DNA of 64,000 nt from Lineus longissimus (taxonomy: Eukaryota; Nemertea; Pilidiophora; Heteronemertea; Lineidae), in contig NC_088326.1 in NCBI RefSeq assembly GCF_910592395.1, positions 191,001 through 255,000 on the forward strand, given 5' to 3'. Positions 13,401 through 25,400 of this stretch are shown piece after piece (positions within the stretch are counted from its first letter, which is position 1; each line of letters starts with the position of its first letter). Made by a program: the position numbers and the translations under genes. The notes under the pieces were generated by a model that saw only the letters and a program-made list of their open reading frames with translations, did no database searches and was not told the DNA's origin.

Positions 13401-16400
13401 GATTGACTCTGACGTCACAGTGCCAGGCTGCTGTCAAGTCCAAGATTCCTGGACCACCAGATCACGCCATCCATTATTTTGCTTCTCTGTAAAAATCTGT
13501 TTACTTTTTTTAGGTGTCTCCATCTTTGAAGATTCCGAGCCGCTTGAATCACTGCCACTCCTGCCACCAGGTGGCTCTATCTACTACACGTTTCCATGGC
13601 AATCTGAGCAGTATCCTCAACTGGACAAACCATCGTACACGCCAAAGCTCCACCTGTCGGGGGTAACCGTCAATGATGGTGGAACGGCAGCCTGGAGTGT
13701 TGGGATTGACTTGACCTCGACTCATGATAATATCATCAATGTACCTAACACGTTGGATGTGAAAGTCCACGTCGATGAGCAATGTTTCACCAAGCATGTG
13801 TTCTTGGAGGAAGTCGGCCGCGCTGAAGTCTCTGCCAAGGAAATAAGGAATCGCATCATTGGACACGAGATGGTCGTCGTCATGGATACCAGCGGTGAGA
13901 AAAAAGAACCAAGCGATGAGACAACACTTGAGAGTGACGTCGATAATGTTCTCTTTAAGCCGCTTGCTGATGGTATCCCCGGGATTAACCAAGATGTCGT
14001 CATAAGTAGTACAACACCTGACCAAATGGTGGCACACACACCAGTCAAGTTCAAGCACTATAAACATTGCCGGGCCAAGTCCGGGAGGTTCGTGGCTCAT
14101 GCTCTGTTTAAACATGTCTGTGTAATTATGCTGGATGACACCGCCACGGACAGGACATTGGAAGTCCTGCGGGTTGTTTTGGATAACTTGTTCATCCTCG
14201 GACAACCAGGGGCTGCTTCAGGTGCTAAACCTAGTCCCCATGATATGTCTGTGATCTGTTGTGTGAGTAGGGCCCAGGTTGACAATCAGATGTACCAGAG
14301 TAGACTTTACGATTTTCCGGTCATTCTCCAGCAACAGGAGGAGCAAAAGGCTGACGAGCTCCAGTTGGACTTCGAGGAAGTTCTCGACTTTTTGGACGAG
14401 ATTGAAAAGCGTAGCTTCATTTGGATGAAGTTCCAAATAGATCACGGTGCCGTTGGACTTGGGTCCCAGATCGTGACTGCTGAGCTGGCTGTGAAACCTA
14501 TCTCACTATTCATCGAGGATAATTACATCTACAACATGCTGAAGCGGATTGATGCATTCATTCCAACTCGTTTAAGCACAAGGAACTTTGGGAAGGGAAA
14601 AAACGTTTTACCGAAGTCAGTTGAGTTTGCGACGCAGTGTTTGTTGCGGCCAATCAGATTGGAGCAGCTCCTCATTCATCCAATCATCATGTGTTTGAGT
14701 GTTCACGCCTCATTAAAGCTGTTCCTGGCATCGGAGAACACCCCCCTGAAGTTTGGCAAGTTTGAGAAGCAGGCGCTGTTTACAAGCAGCCAACGTCTGA
14801 TTCGAGCGTTGGCAATGCATTACGCTTCAGCAGCACTCTTCAGAGCAGGTAAGTCAGTCTAAAACACCCTGGTTACACTCTCATCATGAATTACAGTAAT
14901 CGGCCTCGTTTTGACTACAGAGGTTTTGATGAGACAACTATGACTCATGGGTCAAGCCTGATGTGTTTCTCCCTTTGACAGGTCTGGTTGTTGGTTCGTT
15001 AGAGATCCTTGGCAACCCTACCGGTCTCGTGCGCAACATTGGCTCAGGTGTGGCAGATCTCTTCCGAATGCCACTAGAGGGCATCACTAAAGGGCCGGGG
15101 TCGTTCCTGAGTGGCATCACCCATGGGTTCTCCTCACTGCTCTGGCATACATCAACAGGTAAGGAAATGCAAGGCAACTTGATAATCATTGAGCCATTTC
15201 CATTCGCTAACTTTCCCAGTGAATAGAAGCTGAGATTTGTCAATCAGAGGTCATCTTACAATACATAGTTATTCATGGCTTATTTTCATGAAGGAAAGAT
15301 CATTACTGGTGGATTGAATGCCTTAGAGTGTAGTCCAACCTGGCCCCATGCTCTCTACCTCTTGTTTCTTGTGTGAGGTTTGACCTAGGTTGGTGTTGAC
15401 TGTTTGGATGTCATTTTGTGCTCTATAGATCGCTCTATAGATCAAGGATGGTTAATTAGTGTCTCATGCTTTGCACTCGTGCCAAGAATGCCAGTAGATA
15501 ACAAACCAACCTCCCCACCACAACCTCATCATATGCTCGCTTCAATATTCTAGGTGCGCTGACGTCTGTCACGAATTTTGCATCCAGTGTCTCACGGAAT
15601 ATGGATCGTCTCTCGATGGATAATGACCATTTCCGACGCCAGGAGGAGACACGCAGACAGCGGCCGGATAGGCTGGCCACCGGCATCAAACAGGGCCTGA
15701 CTGGTTTTGGCATCAGTCTTTTGGGTGAGTAGATGTAACTCTTGTTTCTTTACGTCGACAGTCCGTCACAAAGTTCTTCTTCTTCTACCTTGGTGTGTGC
15801 GGGTTGTATAAGTCTGACTTCTGGATCATGTTGGCCCTCTAGTTCATTTCAATAGCTTTAGTTGTGTCTCTCAGTGGTCATTGGTTAGGGCTGTGAACAA
15901 ATGATTCTTTATCTAAATCGTGGCTGATCTCATTTCCAGGTGCCGTTGCTGGCCTGGCCGACCAACCTCTTCAAAGCATCCAGCAGACGTCAAGCCCAGA
16001 CCGGGCCTCATCGTCTACCCAGAAGGCAGCAGGCTTCATCTCGGGTGTCGGGAAGGGCCTGATCGGTGTCGTGACGAAACCTGTAGGTGGCGCTGCCGAG
16101 TTTGTGTCTCAGACGGGCCAGGGTCTCCTGCACGGAGTTGGGATGGCCAAACTCAGCAAGACCATTTATCCTTCCATTAGTATGCCCACTGATACAGCAG
16201 TCAATTCTACGGTCAAATTCTTATGGTGAGTACTCATTGGAATTATCTCGATGAACTCTAGTCCACCTGCGGAAACAAGACCAATACTGTGACTTCTTGG
16301 CGATGGTGTTTCATGTTTGCGTTCAGGCAGCAGTGACATTGTGTTGCAACACTGTCACCTACTATTTACCCGTTTGTAGCAAACTTATTATATTCCATGG

Positions 16401-17463
16401 GTTTTTGGCAATTTCAGGAAAATTCTTCAAAACATTCCCAGCACAGACATCTTGTGTATATTGGAAGCAACAACAATGTCGAGTGTCGGTCCTGTGTCCG
16501 AGGTCTACCTGGTCCTCACCCCAGAAACGGTCTTCATGGTCAACGTTGCTGAAGACATGGCAATCCAAGCATTTGCAGTTCCTGAAATGGAGTGTAGGCG
16601 GCGCTCCTCGGCACCAGATACGCTGCTGGTGCATCTGTTGAACAAGAAGGACGACCAGCAAACTGAGGTAAAGTATTGTGCCATGTCAGATCTGTCCATC
16701 AAATGGCAACAGGTTAACTAGTGGAACCAACGGAAAGTGCTCATCAAGAGCTTTCCAATGAATGGTCATATCAATAGGTTTACTGATGGCACCATCAAAG
16801 AGTGCTCATCAAGAGCTTTCCAATGAATGGTCATATCAATAGGTTTACTGATGGCACCATCAAAGAGTGCTCATCAAGAGCTTTCCAATGAATGGTCATA
16901 TCAATAGGTTTACTGATGGCACCATCAGCGAGTGCTCATCAAGGGCTTTCCAATGAATGGTCATATCAATAGGTTTACTGATGGCACCATCAGAGAGTGC
17001 TCATCAAGAGCTTTCCAATGAATGGTCATATCAATAGGTTTACTGATGGCACCATCAGAGAGTGCTCATCAAGAGCTTTCCAATGAATGGTCATATCAAT
17101 AGGTTTACTGATGGCACCATCAGAGAGTGCTCATCAAGAGCTTTCCAATGAATTGTCATATCAATAGGTTTACTGATCGCACCATCAGAAAATCAAGTTG
17201 AAGTAAAGTATTCTGCCGTGTTATAGAGCTTATCATCATTTCAGAAAAATGAGAGTGCCAAAGAAAGAGTTGCGGAGTTCATCAGCGGTGAGGCGGATTC
17301 CGACACTCAGGTTAGTGACATCCTGTCAGATTCATCGACAGACATGATGCATTTATCTGTAGCGAGGCACGAGTTCCGAACGGATCCTAACGTCTTGGAG
17401 ATCTTCCTTGCACATCTTCACCTGACCAAGAGACAGCTACAGTTGAAGGGATTCCCGCTGTGA
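1..17463 (+). CDS. VPS13B: VPS13B, bridge-like lipid transfer protein (3' half, 5'-truncated by window edge)
   Basis: VPS13B (COH1) is a very large rod-shaped protein that channels lipids between membranes at the Golgi; human loss causes Cohen syndrome. Seen here: 24 spliced exons encode about 2144 residues, roughly the C-terminal half of the about 4000-residue family. The exon lengths sum to 6435 bases, a multiple of three, with no internal stop. Family-specific landmarks are a W-S-E-P motif in the exon at 3600, MRSHLPHPVIV in the exon at 9930, SVHASLKLFLASENTPL near 14700, GNPTGLVRNIGSGVADLF near 15015, and RNMDRLSMD near 15600. The protein ends in LKGFPL, like the vertebrate C-terminus (KGFP). 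The N-terminal chorein region lies outside the window. The next gene, DCDC2, starts 2 kb downstream on the same strand. Identification is firm; single exon edges are predictions. Confidence 0.95.
3287..3533 (+). repeat. partial exon duplication and 43-bp tandem duplication
   Basis: The 3' part of the exon ending at 3346 (about 3287-3330, CAGCATGCAGTGTCGGCAAG and following) is repeated inside the following intron at about 3385-3428 with few changes. Right after it, a 43-bp unit is present twice in tandem (3448-3490 and 3491-3533). Both lie between predicted exons. They create an open frame through the intron that should not be read as coding. Confidence 0.8.
4406..8652 (+). other. large VPS13B intron without recognisable gene
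   Basis: A 4.2-kb intron between the exons ending 4405 and starting 8653. It holds no open frame with family similarity. It contains a diverged direct duplication: the segment around 6500-6575 (GCCATCGGCATTCAA, then ATGCTGAAAG, then CAACATGATTA) recurs around 6769-6855. From about 8455 to 8610 it has degenerate units of the type GTGTCCTnnTnAGAGAGGT, which recur at 9465 and 47340. A minus-strand match to the CTCF core lies at 8320-8329. I see nothing else in it. Confidence 0.6.
8801..9014 (+). repeat. 42-bp minisatellite, five copies
   Basis: A 42-bp unit rich in purines (contains GGAGGAGGGGGTAACATC) starts at 8821, 8863, 8905, 8947 and 8989, with a partial copy before. Copies are nearly identical. 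It lies in a VPS13B intron, 65 bases after a donor. Because 42 is a multiple of three the array stays open in several frames on both strands, producing spurious repetitive ORFs. Confidence 0.95.
11782..12292 (+). repeat. 126-bp tandem repeat made from the end of a VPS13B exon plus its donor
   Basis: The last about 70 bases of the exon 11717-11851, its donor (GT at 11852) and about 55 bases of intron are repeated four times. Donors recur at 11852, 11978, 12104 and 12230, exactly 126 bases apart. The three downstream copies differ from the exon by a few changes (for example ATGAGGACT for ATGACAAAT) but keep AAGAAG|GTAAGA. Only the first copy has the true upstream exon half and acceptor. Confidence 0.93.
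13514..17463 (+). other. VPS13B: VPS13B exon block 3 (C-terminal ATG2_C/PH-like region)
   Basis: Predicted exons: 13514-14848 (1335 bases, the largest), 14982-15158, 15554-15724, 15940-16225, 16418-16667 and 17245-17463. The phase-1 run of GGT glycine joins at 14848/14982, 15158/15554 and 15724/15940 is consistent. Products include ALAMHYASAALFRAG, VVGSLEILGNPTG, GISLLGAVAGLADQPLQS and GVGKGLIGVVTKPVGGAAE. These are the best-conserved stretch of the family (the VPS13 C-terminal/ATG2_C domain with amphipathic helices), followed by a PH-like end. The open frame beginning at 15920 in another phase is a shadow of the 15940 exon. Confidence 0.93.
16736..17188 (+). repeat. 65-bp minisatellite, seven copies
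   Basis: A unit beginning AGTGCTCATCAAGAGCTTTC recurs every 65 bases at 16736, 16801, 16866, 16931, 16996, 17061 and 17126, with one to three differences per copy. It fills most of the last VPS13B intron (16668-17244). Confidence 0.95.
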
Positions 17464-17661
17464 CACTCAATCTGTTCACGCCCATATAAGGAATTGAAGT
17501 GACGAGAATGGACTATTTGAGAGACTTCAGTCAATGCAATGGGTTTATTGAGCCCTTGAAATGAAGTCATGTGGCATTTTCTAGTCAGCTGTTCCATTAT
17601 TTTAGTGCAATATGGTGTATCTTTGATAGTTTATCATGTTTGTGAAACCTTTGATGATAGA

Positions 17662-17667
17662 AATAAA
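17662..17667 (+). terminator. VPS13B polyadenylation signal
   Basis: AATAAA lies 199 bases after the VPS13B stop codon, in sequence reading GATAGAAATAAAAGTAG. It is the first canonical hexamer after the stop, so the 3' UTR is probably about 220 bases. Confidence 0.7.
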
Positions 17668-17972
17668 AGTAGCTGCTATTCCTAAACCACACTCAGTTGA
17701 TCTTAGTGCACCAAGCTTAATCAAGCAGCATCGATTTTCATATGAATCCAGGTTCATCTCCCCTTATGCTTGGTGCACCAAAGGGATGTATGGGGTGATA
17801 AATTGCCCATAAAAGACTGTTATTTTTGCTATGTGGGAGATTTAGTACAAGACTTTCAGGTTTCACTTCTACAAAGCTTTTGAGAGAATGTAATATATGA
17901 TTAGTGATGTGGAGAGTCTGTATTTATGATGTGATCAAGATGAATGTGAAAAGATATCAGCACCGGCAAATG

Positions 17973-18248
17973 TGTGGCACATGGATCCCATGTTGTGTGG
18001 CTGCACAGCAGACATTTGGCACATGGATCCCATGTTGTATGGCTGCACAACAGACATTTGGCTCATGGATATGTTGTATGGCTGCACAACAGACATTTGG
18101 CACATGGATCCCATGTTGTATGGCTGCACAACAGACATTTGGCACATGGATCCCATGTTGTATGGCTGCACAACAGACATTTGGCACATGGATCCCATGT
18201 TGTATGGCGCATGGATCCCATGTTATATGGCTGCACAACAGACATTTG
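17973..18248 (+). repeat. 42-bp minisatellite, about six copies
   Basis: Unit with GGCACATGGATCCCATGTTG and GGCTGCACAACAGACATT, mostly 42 bases long, one copy shortened near 18060 and one disrupted near 18205. Each unit contains the palindrome ATGGGATCCAT/ATGGATCCCAT type core. Intergenic, 0.5 kb after VPS13B. Open frames on both strands across it are repeat artefacts. Confidence 0.93.
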
Positions 18249-18621
18249 ATAAATCCACTGTTTACAAATATCGTCAAAATGAATTCACTCCCAGGCATTT
18301 GTCTGTGTGACATGTTTATTTTTGTTGTACAACTGCTTGTGAGGTGCCTGGATGACTTTCTGAAGTGAAATTTCGTAAATAAAATAGGTTATGATGGTTA
18401 ATTGTTCTTCCTCTGATTTCTATTTTTGATAACAGATAAATAATGACCATATCCTCCTGTCTGTTTGTGAGAATTTGTGGCACAAGGAGCTAGGTCGACT
18501 AGGTTACTTCTGAACAGAACTGTTGACAACAAACTGGTCTCTAGCACTCCACTGGTAACCACGGAAAACCAGCTGTTCACAAATCTGTGTTGATTGTTGC
18601 CAATAAATCGATCTCTAGCCC

Positions 18622-18673
18622 TCCACTGGAACACCACTGGAACACCACTGGAACACCACTGGAACACCACTGG
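18622..18673 (+). repeat. 11-bp tandem repeat
   Basis: About five copies of CCACTGGAACA in intergenic DNA between VPS13B and DCDC2. Confidence 0.9.
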
Positions 18674-18895
18674 TTGCAATCTCAAGTGGTAACCACTTTC
18701 TGGCAACATGGTGAGCTGTGAAGGGGAGGGCACATCCAAAAGAGATATGGTGCACTACTGTCTCATTGGCCGAAAGTATTTTCTGCTGGTACCAATATAG
18801 AGCGACGGTAAAATACAGGAGCCCGTTGCGGTGGAAAACAGCAACGTCCCTGTTTTTCACTTTCGCTCTGATGTCTTGTCTTGTCTAGCTGGCAG

Positions 18896-19262
18896 GTGCT
18901 GTCATCTGGGCTAAGAGAATGGAACTACGCGATTACTTAAAATTAAAAATTTGCCTCATGTGAGGTGGAAGTTATCCCCCTTGGAGGTTCAGGGGGAAAG
19001 GGGGACGAATTATTCCATGAACCCCAAACATGGTACTGCCGACCGTTGCCAGTCACAGCGTCTCTTTATTCTAATCTTACGTACTCGGTAGCACCCCTTT
19101 TATGCAGTCCAAATTCTCGCTGCATTATTCCCATGGTGTTAACCCCATACGTTTCAGATGCGTTGCCGGTCAATTGTCTATGCTGCCACCTATTAGTGAG
19201 GAGCGCAACTAGTATTCCCGGCAAATGTGGAAAATATTGATGGTGTTTACTTCTTCGCGCAT
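18896..19262 (+). repeat. dispersed repeat, copy 1 (upstream of DCDC2)
   Basis: The start (GTGCTGTCATCTGGGCTAAG, about 18896) and the end (GGCAAATGTGGAAAATATTG then GTGTTTACTTCTTCGC, ending about 19262) match a second copy at about 46944-47316. The best block is about 19110-19262, including ATGGTGTTAACCCCA and CACCTATTAGTGAGGAG. The middle is diverged. I see no terminal inverted repeat, open frame or clear RNA polymerase III boxes, so the class (SINE-like, MITE or conserved promoter-proximal element) is open. It ends 215 bases before the DCDC2 start codon. Confidence 0.75.
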
Positions 19263-19273
19263 TAAATGCCCTG

Positions 19274-19287
19274 GCTGCTATGGCAAC
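19274..19287 (+). promoter_or_regulatory. RFX X-box-like motif upstream of DCDC2
   Basis: GCTGCTATGGCAAC fits the X-box consensus RYYNYY-N(1-3)-RRNRAC without mismatch. It lies 190 bases upstream of the DCDC2 ATG. X-boxes bind RFX factors that drive ciliary genes in animals, and DCDC2 is a ciliary protein in vertebrates. The consensus is loose, so function is inferred from position. Confidence 0.5.
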
Positions 19288-19476
19288 GAAGTCAAGGGTC
19301 AACATGTGCGACCCCGTTTGTTCCCACAATGCAAGGCGCCTGACGTAAATCGGAAAGTTGACACAAACTTTCAACATTTGCCTTTTTGACAGTGCTTCGA
19401 TTTTCTTGCAATATCATGTAAACTGATTGGATTTATCTGCAAATTTTGTGCGTGGATTAAGGTTATAGTTGCCGGG

Positions 19477-22400
19477 ATGGCGACAGATACGGATATGAAC
19501 TCGCCACGAGGTGATTCGGTGGCAGCAAAGCGAATTCTTGTCTACCGAAATGGTGACAGTTTCTTCCAAGCTCACAAAGTGGTTGTCAACAAACGTGCAT
19601 GCAAAACTTATGAAGCCCTGCTTCGCGATGTCACTAATTCATGCAAACTTCCTAAGTTCTGTCGATGTTTATACACCCCTAGAAATGGCCATAGAGTTAA
19701 AGGACTTGACGAGCTTGTGTCTGATAAAGCTTATGTTGCTGCCGGCGGAGAGAAATTCAAGAGAATAGGGTAAGAAATGGGCATAAATTTGTCTGCTGGG
19801 AGTGCTGGGCATGAAGTTTTGGTTGATTTGTATTCTTTCATGTCTTTCCCTCAGAATAATGTACAATTAACATAAGCCTAATTGCTTTTTATTATTTATT
19901 ATTTGTATACACTTGCGTTGTATACAGCATCATTCCCGACATGACAATGAAATAAAGACATGCAATGCGTCATGGAGAACATTGTGTAATGACATCATCA
20001 GACCGAAATTCCAGTCTGCAGGAGGAGCGTGAGATTATGCGCGTTGGACCGAAATTTCGAAGTGGTTAAGAACTTTAGTCCCGGATATGCCGATGCCAGT
20101 GGTGATGGTACGGTTTGCACACAACTGACCAATCGGCTAAGAGCTAGCAAAGGACTTAAATCATGCAAATCAGAGACACAACGTCATTGAGAGAGCGCCA
20201 GAAAGATAATAGAATATAATTGAATTCTTCCACTTATTCCTTCAGGTATACTGAAATTCAGGACCCACTTCATAAACGGCCGACACGGCGATTAGTGAGA
20301 GATGTAAGTTGAAAAATAATGCTACGCTTTGTCTGACTGACTCGGGAGACATTTTTAGTCCGGTCCAAAGTAAAGCCCAGCCCCACTGAGTTATAGGAAA
20401 ATGTCTGTGTTTTAAAAAACCTAAAAGTTTTGCCTTGTCTCTGTCTGTGCAATACAATGTTTTCGATTCAAGCCAGGGCCAAGGAGGAGGTCTAGTTTCC
20501 TCAGGCTAGTAAACACCTCAATGGCATTACATATTATTTGACAAATACTCACAATTACTTGACAAATATCTCGCCAACTTTATCATCGATTTGAGGCACA
20601 AATGATTTATGACGATTCGGCAACGATATTGTAAGGTGAACTTATTTGGTTGTCATAGTAACTGACGTATACAATACCATTATGAATGGTAATGTTGTCA
20701 TCGGGAGTGTCTTGTAGATTGTTCAGTTGTCATGATGGATGTAGATCATTTTGGAAAACCTCTCAAAGTGTCTCACCCACCATGTACATTTGTCGCCATG
20801 ATTGAAAGTCTCACTGTATCGTACAATGTAATGAGAGAAATGAAGTGCGATTTAACAACTGAAATAATGCAGCTGCTTTCATGGCTTTTGAAAGGTATGA
20901 AGTAACAACAATACAAAAGAATACTACCGGGTAGAGTATAAATGTATTCCTACCGGGTAGAGTATAAATGTATTGCAAAAGAGACACTGAAGACCAGAAA
21001 ATTCTTGAATTGTGTGCACGAAGTAGAACCTGTCAGTTTGATGATTGTTTAGGCGTTCTATTCTAACACTCGACCACAGTCAAACACTCGACTGGTTAAC
21101 TAATTGACTAAGCTATATCAAGTATCTCGATACGATAGAGATCACATTTATCAAGACAAGGATTGAACGGTTCATAGGCACCTTTGTACAGAGGTATTAT
21201 GTCAAACTGTCAAAAGGCATTCCAAGTGTGGTTTGGTTTATGAGCAGTCGAGGTCAGAGAAATTGTAAGTTTGTATTGACGTGGTGAACCATCAAATTGA
21301 TTGACGGAGAGTTTTAAACTATTTCATTCGTGCTCACAAATTTAATGTTTGTTTTTTTATTGAAAAGATCACGACCTTGGGGCCAGGCATTTGTTTCTGT
21401 CATTTCATTATTTTTCTTAATAATATTTAAAGGTGAAAGAGGTAAGTTACGCATGGAATGTGCTGCATGATGTTTTGACAGCTTCTGAAATGTTTGCATG
21501 TTAAAGTTGGCAGCTACTGGCATTTTTACACCTGCGACATTTGTCATTTAAATGATTAGTGTCTGTACTTCCGTTTTGTTGCAATCAAATCAGAGTTTTT
21601 TTTTAAAATCACATTTGGTAGCCAGTTATCCAGAAAAGAAAGAGTTGCCCGTGTGGTCAATCTTTATAAAAAAGTTATACAGACAGAAGAAAGTGAATGG
21701 TTGTCGACTTGCTAAGTAATCTCATTGTGTTTGTAGAACTTGTCGGCTTAGTTTTCGTCTGGTTATCTTTTGTTATATTAAAGGGGAAAGAGGTAAGTCA
21801 TGTATGGAGTGTGAGACTGCATTCATGCATGGAGTGTGCTGCATGACTTACTGCACACAGTCTTCAAGTGGATGTCTGTGTACCTTTCAGGCAGTCCCGG
21901 CTATGCCTGTTTGGTGAACACAGAGAAAAGTTGTTAAGATGTTGCAGATTCCCTTGTTACAGGCAAATACTGTCAAAAACGACATCATTATTGACATCAT
22001 TATTGACATGCTGAACTGAACAAGCCTTAGTCCCCATTCATCCTACATGTACCCCATCAGATTGCTTCAGAGAACGATATCAATGTCACTGTTTATCATC
22101 ATCTGTCAATCATTACACAACGAACATGCAGACTTATCGGCAGTGAATATCAGTCCTAAAGTCGCCTCCTTTAAAAGATGGATGGTGCATCGGCCTGAAA
22201 ACAATCAATTACCTACGACATTGCATGCAATCAGTGCCATGTCAATTGTTATCAACTGTCATTAGCAGTGATCTGATCATGTCAATTTCAACAGAAAACA
22301 TAACATAATGGATGAAATCAATAACCTTGTTTGGGTAATGTTTGACATGATGAAATGATGACGGTTTTGGTCATTGATTCATTCACAGGTAGCACACTCT

Positions 22401-25400
22401 GCTTGGTCACACTGCTGTGTCGTGTTAAAGGGCGCACTGCCTGCTTGGTCACACTGCTGTGTCGTGTTAAAGGGCGCACTGCCTCCTTGGTCACACTGCT
22501 GTGTCGTGTTAAAGGGTGCACTGCCTGCTGGGTCACACTGCTGTGTCGTGTTAAAGGGCGCATTGCCTGCTGGGTCACACTGCTGTGTCGTGTTAAAGGG
22601 CGCACTGTCTGCTGGGTCACACTGCTGTGTCGTGTTAAAGGGCGCACTGCCTGCTTGGTCAAACTGCTGTGTCGTGTTAAAGGGTGCACTGCCTGCTGTT
22701 GTGTGTGGTTCTTTGTTTGCTCACTAGGAAGAGTTCATCAAGTTTGTTGCATGGTGTTGGAGCATTGTGTCCAAAGTAAAAGACAAAAGTTATTGGGCAA
22801 ATAATTGCCACCTTCCACTGTAGAGGAGACTAGTAGAGGCAGCTACCCATGTTTCACTTTGGCTGGGATGCCGTAAGCATGAAGAGTATCTGATTCTGTG
22901 TAATGAGTAGACAATCACTCCACTCAACAAACGGCAGCCATATCACTTTTCGATGACCCTTCATGTCATCTTTGTCATGGTGGAGGTTCTCCGCCCTCAC
23001 CTCCACAACTGTCTAACTTGCCACAGAAATCAGGTATAAAACTTTCATACTCTTGCCAATCAACCTCCTCATTATGACCTGTAAATAATAAATATGCAAA
23101 GAAACATCTACCGTGGCAACGGTTGTGATTGTTATGGCGTCATTGTTGATAGCCTCCACAGGCATTGGGAGATATCACTCTTTCCACGGGTGCTGAATTA
23201 CAATTCAATTATGTTGTTGATGATTTCGGAAGATATTGAAGAAAAACACGATGCCTGACTGATTGGGAATTGTGTCCTACTCCTCATATGAAACCATACT
23301 ACCCCCACTCAATGCCAGTAATTCAGGTTTAGTCTGGTCTCGGTGAAGACCCCTTGACCCTCATGTCTTGAGTCTTATCACGGAGAAATGTGATCAATAA
23401 AATAATGAAAGTACGACATGTCACGGAACAAAAACGTTGAATTATTCACCCTGATTGTTTCCATCTTGCATGATGGTGGCTCATCATCTGTCAAGAATAC
23501 CACATTGGTGGACTTGACATCATCTGCCAAGAATACCACATTGGTGGACTTGACATCATCTGTCAAGAATACCACATTGGTGGACTTGACATCATCTGCC
23601 AAGAATACCACATTGGTGGACTTGACATCATCTGTCAAGAATACCACATTGGTGGACTTGACATCATCTGCCAAGAATACCACATTGGTGGACTTGACAT
23701 CATCTGTCAAGAATACCACATTGGTGGACTTGACATCATCTGTCAAGAATACCACATTGGTTGGTGGACTTGACATCATCTGTCAAGAATACCACATTGG
23801 TGGACTTGACATTTTCTGTGGGTTTTTCTAACCACAAATCTCGGTCTTCAAGTTTGTGTCCACTTGACTGATCCATGTCTACACCTATCTTATATCACGA
23901 TTCTTTAATGGGGATAAGGTGAATCTTCGCCCGCAGACAGTGGCAACCATGTATGTCATGGGATCTGTCTTCCTTGCTGAATGCTTTGAAAGATAGACAA
24001 AACCCGACATAGTTTGTTGTGTTGAACTGTTGAACATGGTTGTGCACTGCCACTGCTCTCCACTTGTCTCTGATCCGTCTTCTTGCATCGATTGTCATAT
24101 TCGCCGTAGGCTTTAACAACAATGAAAGGTCATTAAAGATTTCAGATATGATAGGCTTTGTTGGAGGTTTTAGGCTTATGCAAGGATTTCATGCCACTCA
24201 GCATGTTCCAAATTAAATTGAAGTTTTTAAGAACCGGGTTGGAGATGCGTGGAAAAGGCGGGCCAATCCCTGCAGTATGTGGGCTGGAGTTTGATAGGCA
24301 CGCCTCCTCTGGTACTGCGTTATGTCATGTCTCGGAGGCGAAAAAAACTTTGTTGCCTCCACTATGTACGTAGATCGAAACTTGGGAGTTTCTCTTCTTT
24401 GGGTGTCCGTCTGCTATGTGAAAATATAACTGTGACTGTTCTATGAGTGGTGTTTACCTGTCGCTGAGAGTTTGTTGAGAGTCACACTCGATTCACCACA
24501 ATCGGGTTTAATCAAACAAGCAGCCATTGTGATGAGGCTATCATGTCTGTGTAAGATTAAACAAGACCAACAAGACATGGCTGTTTTGTTAGGAATTTGA
24601 GATCTGTTTGACTAACACTTGAGAGAAGAGATTTTTCTTTGGGTTTGAACACCTTCAGAGTGTTGCTCTTGTGTTTATTGCAACTGTATGGCACTTCGGT
24701 TGAGCACAAGGGCTGGGTTCCATTCCAATCTATCAGAAACTGAGGTCGAAGAAGGCTGGACACCATATCGGTCGGGTGAGTCTGTGCTCATATCGGCCGG
24801 GTGAGCCTGGACACCATATCGGCCGGGTGAGTCTGTGCTCATATCGGCCGGGTGAGCCTGGACACCATATCGGTCGGGTGAGTCTGTGCTCATATCGGCC
24901 GGGTGAGCCTGGACACCATATCGGCCGGGTGAGCCTGGACACCATATCGGCCGGGTGAGCCTGGACACCATATCGGCCAGGTGAGTCTGTGCTCATATCG
25001 GCCGGGTGAGCCTGGACACCATATCGGCCGGGTGAGCCTGTGCTCATATCGGCCGGGTGAGCCTGGACACCATATCGGTCGGGTGAGCCTGTGCTCATAT
25101 CGGCCGGGTGAGCCTGGACACCATATCGGCCAGGTGAGTCTGTGCTCATATCGGCCGGGTGAGCCTGGACACCATATCGGCCGGGTGAGCCTGGACACCA
25201 TATCGGCCGGGTGAGCCTGGACACCATATCGGCCGGGTGAGCCTGGACACCATATCGGCCGGGTGAGCCTGGACACCATATCGGCCGGGTGAGCCTGGAC
25301 ACCATATCGGCCGGGTGAGCCTGGACACCATATCGGCCGGGTGAGCCTGGACACCATATCGGTCGGGTGAGTCTGTGCTCATATCGGCCGGGTGAGCCTG

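Noticed and set aside
18896-19262. tRNA-derived SINE with polymerase III boxes
   Set aside because: I looked for box A and box B patterns in both copies and did not see a convincing pair, so only a generic dispersed repeat is claimed.
22318-22804. Repetitive open frames on both strands
   Set aside because: Artefact of the 42-bp array whose length is a multiple of three.
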